From assembly GCA_027924585.1 (NCBI GenBank), contig BSBM01000712.1:1436001-1500000 (forward strand): 64,000 nucleotides of DNA. The letters are read 5' to 3'. This document shows, in pieces, positions 31,596 to 43,999 of the stretch. The notes beneath the pieces are model-generated. The model did no database searches. It saw nothing but the letters and a program-made list of their open reading frames with translations, and was not told the DNA's origin. How positions within the stretch are numbered: the first letter of the stretch is position 1; every line of letters starts with the position of its first letter. Origin of the DNA: Larix kaempferi. Taxonomy: Eukaryota; Streptophyta; Pinopsida; Pinales; Pinaceae. The translations under genes and the position numbers were made by a program.

Positions 31596-32950
31596 GGTAG
31601 GGTAATTTTGTTTTTCCTAAGTCATATGGATGCGATGGCTTTGCATCCGCACCTTGTAATTTTAATTGGTTCATAGTAATAGATGATATGTACTATGACA
31701 CAAAGAGCTTGTAAGTGGAAGGTAGTGATCTTGGTTTATGCCAAAACTACATATTATGATCAGTTGTCAGGCTTCTCCTTTATTTTTAACATTATTAAAT
31801 TGATTAGTTCTACGTATTGGAGAATATTGGTATGTAGGTTGGTTGTGTAAAAGTGTAATTCAATTAAAACAAATAGTTGTAAGTTAAATGATTGACGATT
31901 TGTATCTATTTTTCGACATTTTTTCTAGTCAAAATCCAACTAAAATTGTTGAAATTGCAATTTAAAGTTGTTGGAATTGCATAATCGGGATACTCCAGGG
32001 GCAATTGAAGATACTCAACCCATTTTTGTAATCAAAATTGCAATGTGAACAATGAAAATCACGATTTGAACAAAATTTGCATCACTAAATTTTGATAAAA
32101 ATCGTCGAAAAATTGCTAATCGTCTACCTTTAGCTTACTCCAAACACATAGCAGCTAATTAATTATAAACTAGTGTGGTGTAACATATATAAATTTTAAT
32201 TGACCCCTCAAATGATTATTAAACCATGATGGCTTATTCCACTAGAGACATTGGTCATTGGATCTAGTAACATGTGCATATCATATAAGTATGTTGAAAC
32301 ATACATACAATTTAAGAAGTATGGCATCCTTGCCATCATTCTCAATCATGAGATGAGATAGGTGAGTAATATACTAAACATATTATTAACATTTTGGTCT
32401 TCTAGAGACAATTCCATCATGAAAGAGCAAAAAAAGTCTCCTATGGATATTTAGAGTTGAATAAAACGCAGGCATAGATGTAACATAATAAAATGAAATT
32501 GAATTAAACAAGCATGCTACAACATATTCATGGTGAAAAATGCCCTTAGTTTTAATTAATCACATCCACATACATTATGTAAATTTCATATATTTTTATA
32601 GAATAAAATAATATTAATTTACAGATTCATTGACAAAATTTGAGCACTCGTTTTCTATTTTAAAATAGTCTAAATTGCTCATTGTGTACAAGCATTTTTC
32701 CACTCAAGTATAGGTATCTAGGGTAGTATTTCTCCCCCAAGTCGGGGTATGATGCAATCAAGCTAAAGGAACCAGTCTATAGGCTTCTAGCTCACTCAAC
32801 CCAAACCATTGCGCTTGTTAGCATCAAGTTGCAATTATAGTTCTCATGCAAGGGCCAAGAAAGGTTCGCCATAGTCTATATATGCTATCATTTTCAATCC
32901 TCCCTAAGAAAAGATGGGATCACTCAAATTGCAACCAAGATTATGTAGGG

Positions 32951-33412
32951 TTATTTAGCCCTGAAACTTAAAAAAACACATGATATACAAAGTTTAAGAT
33001 GTAATGAACCATAATTTATAGAGAAGAACAAGAAACAATAGACAATAGAAAGATAAATATGGAAGTAAATAAGATTTATATTATGAAAATAACTTCGGGA
33101 AACAATATTATTCAAAGGCCTCTTGAGGTAGGGTAACCTTTCACTTGAGTAGATCTTCATTGCAATAATTATTGACATAAAATTTCATAACCTTATATAT
33201 TTTTAAATAGGCTTCCCAAATTGAAAACCCTAACTCTTGACATGGTCAAATAATTAACAAATACCAAATTCCTAGTGGGTCTTAATTAATAAAGAGACCC
33301 TTTCTACATTTATGGATGAACATTAACTTATTCAACCTTATTTCAAAGAAATGGCCTTATACAATGGATGACTATCTTCTAAAGTAATGTGGGTTAGGGT
33401 AGGACCCTAACA
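32951..33412 (-). repeat. Chromo-2 3' LTR, inner end
   Basis: The LTR ends gttagggtaggaccctaaca at 33412, exactly as in chromo-1, directly before cctccccccttc, the reverse of a polypurine tract (aaggggggagg). The outer limit cannot be fixed from one copy; 32951 is only a guess. Confidence 0.5.
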
Positions 33413-34005
33413 TGCCTCCCCCCTTCAAAAGAAGTGTTTTCCTTAACATTGAAGGTGCAAAAATTGTTGTAAAATATTTGTTGGTTCCCAAGAGTCATTT
33501 TCTAGCATCATATCTTTCCACTGGATTAAATCCTATTTGATTGTGCACTTGTGCAATTTTCATTCCCTAGAAGCTAATATTTCTACCAGATAGATTCCAA
33601 TGGATCCTTCCTCATCAAGTTCAGTAAGATGGTCTACTAATTACAAATAGACCCCACCACTTTTGAGGTAAGAGATGTGGAAGATGGGGTGAATCTTGGA
33701 GTTTGGAAAAGAGAGCTTGTAAGCCACCTATCTAATGTACTAGAGGATGGTGTAGGGTCCAAATAACTTCAAATCAAACTTATAGTGGAGATGGTTCGTG
33801 AGGGATGTTTTTTTATAAGGTTGGAGTTAAAGAAACACTTGAACCCTTATTTCAAAGGAGTGCTTAGAGCGATGTTGATCTACTTGTTGTTTAACTCTAC
33901 TTTGAGCCATAACCGGTTTGTCTTTTAGGATGCAAAGAATATCTTTTTGGTGCTAAGTGTGTTGTCCACTACCTAAACTAGGGAGGTGCTTGGTAGATAG
34001 AAAAC
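33413..34005 (-). pseudogene. Chromo-2 integrase C-terminus and chromodomain
   Basis: On the minus strand VAYKLSFPNSKIHPIFHISYLK is visible near 33720, then ELDEEGSIG near 33620 and QWKDMMLENDSWEPTNIL near 33500. The Trp-Lys and Trp-Glu pair with the following helix is the signature of the chromodomain carried by chromoviruses, thought to direct integration into heterochromatin. Stops and shifts break the frame. Confidence 0.78.
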
Positions 34006-34010
34006 CAATG
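34006..34010. repeat. Target site duplication of TE-D, left
   Basis: caatg directly before the TE-D left LTR recurs at 50628-50632 directly after its right LTR. Confidence 0.9.
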
Positions 34011-34859
34011 TGTTGACACAAACCCTGTCGACAAGGGTTCCTCACTCTATCGACATCCAACCCACCGCGATCTCCTTGAGCACCGACCCAGACAGGTTTT
34101 AACCCATCTAGCAGCACCTATAGAGCAGATGAAGTCTCACTCGAGATGTTCAAGGGAGAGCTGACGGAACCATGTTTCTTCCGAATGAAGAAGGACCTTT
34201 ATGCATCCGGTTATTCAACTTATCGCAGCATTAAGAACTAGATCTAACATTTGAACTTATGCATTTTGACAGAACTGCATCATCATTCAAGAGATCTTAG
34301 TGTCAAATAAACCATTAATGTGCAACAGATCTAGTAGTAAAGCATCATTTGGAACAAGAAATCATTGCATCATTCATGTATTCAAGTCGCACATCACATT
34401 CACAGCAAAAAAACAGAAAGAGACACAGTAATTCTGCTCAACAACATATCATATTAACCTTCACAACAACCCATAGATACAACAATATAGTTTCTCCTGT
34501 TGCATACCCCGATTAACAGACAAGCAAAATCGTCCATGCTCAATTGGTATCTTGTCTATTGCTTCCATATCTTCTATCTCTTCAACACTTACAATACTAT
34601 GTCTATTTATAGGGTTGCACCCTTACATTTGCGATCCACTTAGGCAACCGACTAACTACTTCTTAATAAACTCTACAGAAAGGATGACCCAAAAATCCAC
34701 ATAATGCGGTCAAATGACCCAAAACCCACATAATGCGGTCCAAATGACCTAAAATACATAAACTTATCGACTTGCGCATTGTTTTCCTTCTTGTGTGACA
34801 TCTTTGACCCTTCATAGCATCCGAGATGCTGCACAGCTCACTCATCCAAACCACCTACA
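34011..34859 (-). repeat. TE-D 3' LTR
   Basis: It is 849 bp, from tgttgacacaaaccc to acctaca, and pairs with the split copy at 42962-43356 and 50169-50627 (854 bp together). Confidence 0.92.
34603..34611 (-). promoter_or_regulatory. TATA-like element of the TE-D LTR
   Basis: On the minus strand this reads tataaatag. The 5' LTR copy keeps it at 50366-50374. Function is inferred from position. Confidence 0.55.
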
Positions 34860-34875
34860 AATAGCCCCCCAACAC
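34860..34875 (-). other. TE-D polypurine tract
   Basis: On the minus strand it reads ttgtgttggggggctat directly before the 3' LTR. Confidence 0.8.
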
Positions 34876-36090
34876 AATCTTGTGGCTCACCCTCAAGCCA
34901 CGTTAGCTGGACATGGTGTACTCGTTGATCTTCAGCCTGGAATCCTCGTCTGTCGCTTGACTATTTCTCTCCAACTGTTCTTGTTGTCTAAAGCTCCCTG
35001 TTGTGTACTGCTCAAACTGATATAGTGATATTCTGGCTTGCTGTCATGTACTTCTCAAACTCATCCTCCAGTCTCTGAAGACCTGGTGCAGACTGAGGAA
35101 ATGTTCATGAATATTGCCAAGGTGTGAGATAGGCCAATTGCTCTAGCACATTTGTTTCGCACAAGGGATCACCTACTACCAAGACCAGGGGCCTTCCACC
35201 CTTGTCGTGTTGGTGGCCGCACGAACCACAATGCTTCGAACTATCACCACATACTTAGAAGTCTCGGATGAGACTTCGTCTCTGGTGCTCCCGAGTGTCC
35301 GTGCCACTTCCATCTCTAAGTGTTCATGCGCACTCGTTGTTCGGGCCCTCAGTGCACCTGGTGTGCTACTGCGTGAAATGAAATGGATCATTTCCACAGC
35401 CTCCTTGGAATTCCTAACTTATCTAGCTTCCTTACCCACTTGCAACAAGAATTCCTCTCGTCGGATAGATAGCTATTTGCTCAGCTAGTCTTTGGTTCCT
35501 ATATTTATGCCTTTGCATCATCCTAGACGTCTGCCTTGGAAATTATGTGCAAATCTGTTCACCTATGTCTCTAATACCATCATCATACCATTCCGCCATC
35601 TCTTGGTGAGCTGTATCCGCAGCACTCATGCGTAAGCCATAATTCTTACGTGTGGAGCAATGACCATGCTTCCACCGATGATCATTCGTGCCAAAGCGTG
35701 CAAAGAATCAACCATAGTGTCACCGGCCATGTTGCCCCCTCATAGTAGATGTGTCAAACGTGTCGGACTCCCTCACCAATCCGGGCCATCTAACGGTCAA
35801 ATTTGTCAGAGAGACCGATCTCTTAAAAAAATGCTGCCTGCTAATGATCTATAATGATTGCTGATTTGACTACATTGAGACCCTATGGTTGTCGTGGCAC
35901 GGCTCCCAAACTCTGATATAATCCCTCTGAATTGCACATCCTATCCCTGCTGGTGCGCCATCCTGCCACCTATCATCCTGCATCTTTTTTCTTTACAATG
36001 TGCTTAGGCATCATGCTGCTCCGAGCCCATCCTATAGGGATTCAACCTGCTACCATTTACTAGCTTTGATAGCATCACTCCATCTAACCG
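34876..36090. other. TE-D 3' region without a clear gene
   Basis: This 1.2-kb stretch follows integrase. I see no family motif on either strand. A 93-codon plus-strand frame at 35207-35488 is Ser/Thr-rich and unrecognised. Unlike TE-A, TE-C and TE-F there is no PMD here. Confidence 0.5.
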
Positions 36091-37320
36091 CTACAACTGC
36101 ACTACGCCTCCTGAAGTAATGCAACTAATGCGGTATGGACCAAGCCAATGCATCTGTAACTTACTTGGATGCTTCATGAACTTGCTGTCATACCACAACA
36201 CCAAGTTGCCTTGCTGAAACTGTTTGTTTTTTATATGGTGATCATGCCAAGATTTTTGTCCATCCTTCTCCACGCTTTGGTGAAAACCTGCGATAAAGCG
36301 GTCTTCCTCGAATTGTACAAGCTGCTCCAGTCATTTTTCTAATGCTGCTTCATCATGCATACCTATCACTACCATTATGCACAGACTTGGGACAATGTAT
36401 TCCATAGGCATAACCGCCTCTTTCCCATCTACCAATTTGAAGGGTGTATGTCCCGTCAATCTTTTGCAGGTGGTGAGATATGCCCACAATACTATTGGAA
36501 TCTTCAAATCCCAATCATTGCGATTCGTGTTACAAACCATTGTAAGCACATGCTCCAATGCTTTGTTGAAATCCTCCACTGTTCCATTTGCTTGCGGATG
36601 ATACAACATACTCTTCTTATGCTGGATTTGAAGCTCTTCTATCAATGCGTCGACTGTGCCATTGATGAAGTAACTCCCATGATCGCTCATCAATATATTC
36701 GGGAATCCATACCCAGTAACAATGTTTTCAAACAAGAATCACGCTATTGTCGCATTGGTGCAAAATACAACGGGTGCAGCCTCTGCCCATCTTGTCAAAT
36801 AATCTATCGCTGTGATTATGTATCGTGCACCAGTGTGCTTCCCAGGTGGGTTGATAGGTCCCACAAAATCCACAGCCCATTTATGAAATGGATACAGTGT
36901 CACTTGAGGTATTAGAAACATCTCATCCCTCCTGGAGGGTTTTCTAGTCCGTTGAAAAACATCACAAGTCCGCACATAATCCATTGCATCTTTGTGAAGA
37001 GTGTGCCACCAAAGCCCTGTGCGAAGCACCTTCCTAGAAGTCGCACAAACGCTGTAGTGTCCACCGGCCACCCTTGCATGTTCTTCTGACAAGATCTACC
37101 CTTGCTCATGTGGTAGGACATAGTGCCACAAAATCTCGTCCTGTCCTAGCTTATATAGTTGTCCAGTGATCAATAGGAAATATGCAGCCTTAACCACCAG
37201 TTCCTTCTTTTGACTAGTGGTGAACTCCTCTGGTGCAGTTCCTATCGCCAAGAACTGAAGGACTTTTTCATAGTAGTCATCAGCCACCTCGACTCTGAAA
37301 AGTTGTGCATTTAGCAACCC
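36091..37320 (-). pseudogene. TE-D integrase
   Basis: The zinc region has EEHARVAGGHYS with the later Cys pair as CDVF, so one Cys is lost. The catalytic triad is intact: Asp in KWAVDFVGP (about 36880), Asp in LMSDHGSYF (about 36690) and Glu in ANGTVEDFNK (about 36575). The C-terminal domain with LQMHWLGPYRISCI ends near 36091. Stops lie between the open segments, for example near 36740. Confidence 0.88.
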
Positions 37321-38085
37321 ATATTCAATGTTGGTTGGTTCCTCCCATGTTTCAATTCATGACAAATGATTCGGCCCTGCATTCAAGCGGCCTAGTTTCA
37401 CAATTACCTCAAAATCAAACTCTTGAAAAAGAAGAAACCAACGACATATCTTCCCCCCCAACACAGGCTTATTGACCAAGTATTTCAAAGCAGAGCGGTT
37501 TGTGAACATCTTGAAGTGACCTCCCAATAGGTAATGCCTAAACTTATGCAGTGCATAGACCATTGCTAGACCTTCCCTCTAGGTAGTTGTATAATTTCAT
37601 TCCACAGATGACAGCTTCCGACTTGCAAAAGAAATTGGGTGATCCAAATATCCTTCCCTTGTTTGTGCGAGCACCACTCCCAATGCAATCGATGATGCAT
37701 CCACATGGACATGGAATTCCTTGCTCCACTCTGGAAATACCAATATTGGTATAGAAGCCATCTTAGCCTTCAGCATGTTGAAGCTTACTTGACATTCTGG
37801 ACTCCATAAGAATACTGCATCCTTTTTCAAAAAAATTTCCATAGGAGCTGTAATCATGGCGTACCTGCTTATGAACTTGTGATAGTACCCTGTGTGCCCC
37901 AACATTTCTCTCCACTGCTTGAAATTTGTAGGCGGTGTTAAGCTCAGGATGAGTGCAATCTTGGCTGGGTCAACCAACAATCCTTGCTTGCAAACAATGT
38001 GACCCAACAATATCCCAAATGGTGCACAGAAAACGCACTTCTTCAACTTCAGCAATATCTGATGCCGCCAACAACGCTCCAACAT
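37321..38085 (-). pseudogene. TE-D RT end and RNase H
   Basis: The frame begins after RT with LLKLKKCVFCAPFGILLGHIV, the RT thumb, then FHVHVDASSIALGVVLAQ near 37720 (first catalytic Asp) and, after a stop near 37597, GLAMVYALHKFRHYLLGG with FTNRSALKYLVNKPV. The Asp usually found before that last motif is Asn here. Confidence 0.85.
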
Positions 38086-38640
38086 GAGTCAAAGATTAGC
38101 CAGATGATCGCTAATCAACGATTAAACCGTCTAGTCATCCATATAAACTTGTAAAAACTTCTGAATAAAATATCTGAATGCAGCTACAACAACTTGGGAG
38201 AATACTGTAGGTGCATTCTTAATCCCAAACGGCATCATCGTGTACTGGAAACAACCCCATTCAGTCACAAATGTTGTCTTGTGACGATCTTCTTTCATGA
38301 TCCTAATCTGGTGATAGCCAGAGAACCCATCCATGAAAGAATACATTTCTTGACCGCCCACCCCTTCCAGCACCTCATCAGTGAAGGGCGTAAGAAATGG
38401 ATCATGCATACATGCATCATTTAGCTTCCGTAAGTTGACACAAATCCACACTTCACCTATCTTCTTGTCTTGCACCGCCATAAGACTAATCTATTCTGAT
38501 TCCTCGACTCGATCAATGATTCTGGAATCCAGCATGCGGTCAAGTTCAACTTTGAACCTTTCCTTGTGTCACGGATTCAATCGATACGGTCACTGCCTTA
38601 TCGGTTTCACATCTGGCTTCAATTGAATCTTCATCTCCCC
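38086..38640 (-). pseudogene. TE-D reverse transcriptase core
   Basis: The frame shows KPIRQ near 38620, then VWICVNLRKLNDACMHDPF, EMYSFMDGFSGYHQIRI, FQYTMMPFGIKNAPTVFS and the catalytic VYMDD at about 38131-38145. A TAG follows where Trp is usual. The fingers and palm are complete. Confidence 0.9.
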
Positions 38641-39612
38641 GAGATCCCCCAATATTCCCTTCATCTCGAAAAACTTTGTTGGGAATAAATCTTAGAACTC
38701 ATGCAATAGGTATGTAACCTTCGCCATCATTTCTTCATCCCAGTAGTCCCCAACATTCACAAACTTTGGGTTCTCCTCCATCCCAATGTTGACCTTCCTT
38801 AGCTTCAGCAGTTGACTGATCGGATCGGTCGGTGCGTCAGGTGCTACAACATCCCGAATCCATTTTCATTCCGGAATATTGATATTCCATGGGTCATCAC
38901 CATCCTCTGGCCATCCTGTAATATTATATCATTCCATCATCGACTGCATCTGACACTCTATATGCGGATCCACAGGGTAGGCAACCGAAACAACTTTAGA
39001 ACGACATTGCGGATGAGCTGCAAGGCATTGTGAACATCTGGATTGGCATCCGCGAAACTGAAAGTATGAGTAAAGAGAACCATCAAATCTAACCAAGTGG
39101 TAATCTACCCATTCAATGCAACTATGGAATACCAAGATTGCGGCAATTCATCCAAGGTATGGATAAAGGCATGTACCCATTCATCCTTTGGTCGCGATGC
39201 CGACAAAGTCTGACATTCCATCAGATGACTGCCAGGGTTATTCTTCCCATCATACTTACTCGTGTGATATACTTTCGTGTCACCGAAGCAGACTGTCATC
39301 AGTATCCGACACTGCAACCGCTCAGTAATCAACTTCTTATGGGTCGCCCACCAATGTGCTGGAGTAGCCTTCAATGCCTCCTCCGATGCTAGCAATCATT
39401 GTGGTTCTGACACCTTGTCTTCATATTCAACCATAAACACGAACAACCCGGGAAATCCTTCGTATACAGGAAACTCAACATTTTCAATTGTGGCATGGCA
39501 TAGTGACTGCGTGATCAACCCACACTTGAGAAATGACACCTCATGCAAGCGATTTTGCCAATTCTCTAAAGCGTCATCAAAGTCGGAAGACGCAGAACTA
39601 GAGCTGCACTAG
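38641..39612 (-). pseudogene. Gag-like insert between TE-D protease and RT
   Basis: The stretch has EALKATPAHWWATHKKLI, then RLQCRILMTVCFGDTKVYH and DEWVHAFIHTLDELPQSWY (39395-39105), followed by SVAYPVDPHIECQMQSMME and an acidic linker. The Ala/Trp-rich helical pattern and the closing Leu-Pro-x-Ser-Trp-Tyr motif look like a retrotransposon Gag core, although a separate Gag precedes protease. This would be a second gag-like unit inside pol; I know similar sequences between protease and RT in other plants but no accepted function. Confidence 0.65.
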
Positions 39613-39775
39613 CCAAGCTTTCCATCAGCAGTCGGATGAATGTAATCTTCTGAAATATTGTATGCAAGATACCATCTACTGACAACTTCATCTTTTACTG
39701 GTTCAACATACATGCGCCCTTCAGTTGGATTTAACGGATCTATGAATCTGAGGTCATGGTTTTCAAGGTCATCAT

Positions 39776-40110
39776 TCACTTCTTAAAGTTAATTACTGCG
39801 ACATTGTCACTAGCCCATCCAATCCCCAACAACATGGGATAGGATCTTCCTCCGTCGACAACTTCGATAACATCTAAATCAACATATGTCTTCATCCCCT
39901 CAATATCCACAACAAGGCACAGAACTCTCCCAATCGGTGTCACCTTGGCCTGATTATCCAATTGCAGTTGTATGGGAGACTAGCTCAGCATTGGGATCCC
40001 CATTTTCTGCCATGCCTGCTTTGTTAAAATATTGACAGCTGAGCCAATATCCAAAATGACTGAATCTACCTCGTAGTCCCCAATCTAGATATTCATGTGC
40101 ATCTCTTTAC
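39776..40110 (-). pseudogene. TE-D protease
   Basis: VILDIGSAVNILTKQAWQKMG near 40055 carries the retropepsin-type Asp-x-Gly-Ser. QLDNQAKVTPIGRV follows and the domain ends with GGRSYPMLLGIGWASDNVAVINF near 39780. Residues are well kept; one stop lies near 39984. Confidence 0.82.
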
Positions 40111-40219
40111 CTGTATTCTGCCTCTGTAAGGAGTTTACCGTGGACTCTTTCCGTCCCCTGTCCAGTCATTGCAACAGACCCTCGATATCAACAAGAGCAT
40201 CGGGATCTCTTTCCAGAGA

Positions 40220-42917
40220 TAAACAACTTTAAAAAAAGTTCTGTAAAGTTCTAGACGGCCACGATGGGTCTACTTCTGAAGTTGAATAAAAAAAAGGGGG
40301 CATATCGTAAACAATTGTCTTACTAGCATTTCTTCCCATCGCATGACGTGCTTGAAAAAATGTATCTCGCTTGGCATCAATATCAAAATGCACCTTCTTC
40401 ATTCCATCCAATGGCATGAGTGGATGTGGGACATCCTCTCCTATCGTTGCACCTCCGTGAGTGATAATAGAAACAACGACATCTTGCATTCTTGGTTTTG
40501 CGGAGATTGTCGTGATAGTTGTGCCCTGAGTCTGGTTCAGCGGTGGGTTCCCAGGTTGGTTCACATTCTTGTTGGCATTCTAATTTGGACGCTGATTTTG
40601 GTTCTATGGCTGGTTTTGATTCTGCACTGGTTGTTGATTCTGCATCTAGTTCTGATTTTGCAACTGCTGAGCATTTCCTACCTACCATCTCGTGATCAAA
40701 TCTGGGCAGTTTTCAATAGTGAGGTCGCCACCAAAGCAATATGTACACTGTGTTTGCAACTGTGGGAAATATCTCTGGTAATGTCCCAATACACCACAAT
40801 TATAACATTGGATAGGTCCATGAGCTCGTCCTCCTTCTCGACTAAAGCCTCCACCACATCCTCCGCAAAATCCTCCTTGTTGCTAATACTACAGTTGATT
40901 AAATTGTTGTTGCATAGGGTTCAGTTGCAGCTAAACACACTGCCCTGGTTGAACGTACAATGCCTGCTGAACGTATTGTGGCTGTTGTGGATCCATTTGC
41001 ATCTGAATATATTGCTGTTGTGGTTGTGGCTGCGGTTCAAATTGCATCTATTGCTGAGGTGGCAACTGGGCCACCTATGGGTGCAGCTGCGGTTGCTGTA
41101 CTACACGTTGGTCATCCTTCACATAGTATGAATCGTACGTTCTTTCCTGAAGTAGACCATATGCACAGAAATCCTTATCATCATTCCCAACTGACTTGCA
41201 GAATGCACAATACAAATTCATTGGCTTCGTAACCATCTTGTGCATGTATTGACACTCCTCATGTCGATGCCCATAGACTTGAAAGATGCGGCACCATGGC
41301 ATATCTCCGCCACTCAATGGATTCGGTGCTCCGTAGACCAGATAGTTGCAGAAATCTAGGAAGCTATCCTTGGTATGCCCCTCTGCATGACATCGCGTAC
41401 ACCAAGCCTCTTCATGGTATTCTTTACCCTTCTTAAGATCTTGCAACTGTATTGTTAGGTTGGCCAGCTGTGTCTGAATCTACGACATACTAGCTACATT
41501 CTCACCAACTTGCGAAGCTTCTAGTCACATTGCAATCTCTAGAGCCTCGCTCAGTGTCACAATGTTCTGTTGCATCAATGGAAGTCTGATATGGGGTACA
41601 ATGCCGCAATGAACCATTCTTTATGTTGAACATCGCTCATCTCGAAGCTGACCCTTGACATCAACATTTTGAACCTTTGATCAAAGTCCCACATGGTTTC
41701 ATTTGGATACTGCTTTATCTCCTTTAGCTTTGTAATATATTGCGATTCAGACTTGTGTTTTCTGAACTCTGCAATTAATCCTTTCCTAACTTCATCCAAA
41801 GTCTTCTCTGGAATTCCTATAGGAACTTGCACAAAATTCATAAACTAGTCCAATGCGTGACCTCGAAGAGTCGTCGCCAACTGAACTTTCTTGGCGTCAT
41901 CATCTGTGATCTGTTTAACAGTCCACACAACTTTGCATAAAAACCAATATTGCTCTGGGTTGTCAGTTCCATTTCCATGGAACAAGGGTAACTTCACATC
42001 TTCGCCCGCCATCCTGGGCTTCCTTCCTATAGTCGCTGATCTACTAGTGATTAAATGTTGTTGACACGATGAACACAAGAATGTCAAAATTGTATTTCTT
42101 CCTGGTTGTGGAGTAGCGAAAGGAGGTGTGGGTACGCTATTGCTGGGGGTTGATCATGCCTCTATCTTAGGGGTAGCCTGGTTGTCCTTGTCATCACTGT
42201 CAGTTCACTTCGTATCGTGTAGTCTTCCTTCACAGTTTTGTGTTTCAATGGCAACATGATCTTGTCCTATCCTCTACCTCTTCTCTTTTCGAAACCTTGT
42301 TGCTCCCCTTGTAAGACAACTCTCTTCCTCGGCTTCCTTCACAGTCTCGTCACAACTTTCACCCATCTACCCAATATCATTCCATTCGCCTCCCCCCGCC
42401 ATCATGGTATCCACATCCTCCTCCCACCAGGGTTCTACTGGTTGAGGTGCATCTTCAGTATTCCCTTTTCACAGATGAGCATCTTAACGGACAACTGCGG
42501 CGACAACAGGAACCTGCATCTTGGTCCGGTGAAAGATTCCCTTTCAGCTTCTCTATAGGATTTCATTGTGTCGACCACAAACTCAGTAATATAACCATCC
42601 AATATGCTGTCAAGCCAGACTTCAATAGCCCATGATGCTTTGTTGTCTACCTCTTGCAACTCTTGGATCAATTCTGGGGTCTAGGCTGTCGTCTCACCAC
42701 CTTGGAAGTTTTTCTTCTGAAAGGTCAATTTTTCTAACCATTCATACAGGATAATTGAGAATTCGTATAAAAAATATTTGTGCGGACCGTCATGTATGTA
42801 CTTTTCTAGCTACCAATCCATCATTAACCCAGGGTTCTGATTTTCTTTCTCAGTGAACTCTCGCAATTTTTTATCGAACCAATCCTTAATATCTAGTCTT
42901 GTCAGATGCCAGAACAT
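40220..42917 (-). pseudogene. TE-D Gag with several zinc-binding motifs
   Basis: The first ATG is at 42917 (MFWHLTRLDIKDWF); an N-terminal part of about 160 residues is unrecognised. The Gag core starts near 42030 with AGEDVKLPLFHGNGTDNPEQYW and goes on with AEFRKHKSESQYI and WDFDQRFKMLMSRVSFEM. Then CTRCHAEGHTKDSF, WCRIFQVYGHRHEEC, YCAFCKSVGNDDKDF and CYNCGVLGHYQRYF form a row of at least four Cys/His motifs, some with lost residues. Gln/Pro/Asn-rich linkers join them. This is an unusually knuckle-rich Gag. Stops are spread through it. Confidence 0.8.
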
Positions 42918-42941
42918 GTCCTCCCTTCACTTTGCGCTATG

Positions 42942-42961
42942 GTCCCCAAAACGGAACCATT
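42942..42961 (-). other. Putative TE-D primer-binding site
   Basis: On the minus strand the sequence after the 5' LTR is aatggttccgttttggggac. Position fits a primer-binding site; I cannot name the tRNA. Confidence 0.35.
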
Positions 42962-43356
42962 TGTTGACACAAACCCTGTCGACAAGGTTTCCTCACTCTA
43001 TCGACATCCAACCCACTGTGATCTCCTTGAGCACCGGCCCAAACAGGTTTTACCCCATCCAACAACACCTACAGAGCGGATGAAGTCTCACCCAAGATGT
43101 TCAAGGGAGAGCTGATGGAACCATGTTTTCGCCGAATGAGGAAGGACCTTTGTGCATCCGGTTATTCAACTTATCGCAACATTAAGAACTAGATCTAACA
43201 TTTGAACTTATGCATTTAGACAGAACCGCATCATCATTCAACATATCTTAGTGTCAAATAAACCATTAATGTGCAACGGATCTAGCAATAAAACATCATT
43301 TGGAACAAGAAAGCATTGCATCATTCATGTATTCAAGTCGCACATCACATTCACAG
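42962..43356 (-). repeat. TE-D 5' LTR, first part
   Basis: It matches 34011-34405 from tgttgacac to cattcacag, where TE-E enters. Confidence 0.92.
43352..43356. repeat. Target site duplication of TE-E, left
   Basis: cacag precedes TE-E and recurs at 50164-50168 behind it. The undisturbed TE-D 3' LTR has cacag once at the corresponding place. Confidence 0.92.
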
Positions 43357-43999
43357 TGTTGATGTATATGTAACTTCAGAATGTATTTCACATATATGTA
43401 TATTGTGTTCCTATAGAGATGTTATTATTCCTCTATACGGAAGTGTCGTCATTTATATTGTAAGTGTTGTAACTTATACTTGATGGGTTATTAGACCACC
43501 TTGTTGGGGCGGCCCTGTATAAGTCATGTGGGTCAAAGGGTTATTAGACCACCCTATTGGGGGGAAGCCATGTGGGTAAAAGGGTTATTAGACCACCCTA
43601 GTGGGGGTCGGCGCAGTCAGCATTATGTTAAGAGGTTAAGTTGAGGCCGACCTAGTTGAGTAAAGGTCAAGTCAAGTTAGTGTATAAATAGAGTGTGTCT
43701 CTCTCATTTTACATATTCTATTCACTCACTCACACTTTGGAGAGTGGTTCACTTGTGGAGGAGGAGGCTCTGCTGCTAGGAGAAGACTATCTCTTGCATT
43801 CTGGTTGTATCATTGCTCTATCTATCTCTGAGGAAGTTATTGGGGTTTTTCACCTTTATGGTTTTCCCCAAGTGAAATCTGTGTCTCTTGTGTGCTTGCA
43901 TTATTGTGTCCATGATTGATATGCTGTAGATATTTTGTACATTTTGTTCTCTCAGTTAAGATCCTAGATCATATTGAAGTAAATTCTGAAAATTTAACA
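43357..43999 (+). repeat. TE-E 5' LTR
   Basis: It is 643 bp, from tgttgatgtatatg to tttaaca, pairing with 49562-50163. A segment with ttattagaccacc is present three times here and twice in the 3' LTR, which explains most of the length difference. Confidence 0.93.
43683..43691 (+). promoter_or_regulatory. TATA element of the TE-E LTR
   Basis: tataaatag is kept in both LTRs (second copy 49845-49853), followed by a gtgtctctctc stretch. Confidence 0.65.

Larger units (their letters stand above)
29681..32950. other. AT-rich spacer between chromovirus remnants
   Basis: This is 3.3 kb of strongly AT-rich sequence. It holds a perfect hairpin (30010-30036), a 52-bp tandem repeat (30299-30450) and a probable SINE (31391-31595). 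I see no protein motif; short open frames look like chance. It is the only part of the window not clearly made of LTR elements, though the chromo-2 LTR must begin somewhere near its right end. Confidence 0.5.

Noticed and set aside
34795-35025. Plus-strand 76-codon frame across the TE-D LTR end
   Set aside because: It crosses the LTR boundary and polypurine tract, so it cannot be an independent gene.
35207-35488. 93-codon plus-strand frame in the TE-D 3' region, considered as an antisense cargo gene
   Set aside because: No PMD or other family block is visible and there is no splice-site or repeat evidence to support it.
40343-41131. 262-codon plus-strand open frame, Leu/Val-rich
   Set aside because: It lies antisense to the Gln/Asn/Pro-rich TE-D Gag; Gln codons read backwards give Leu. 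It has no start context or homology of its own.
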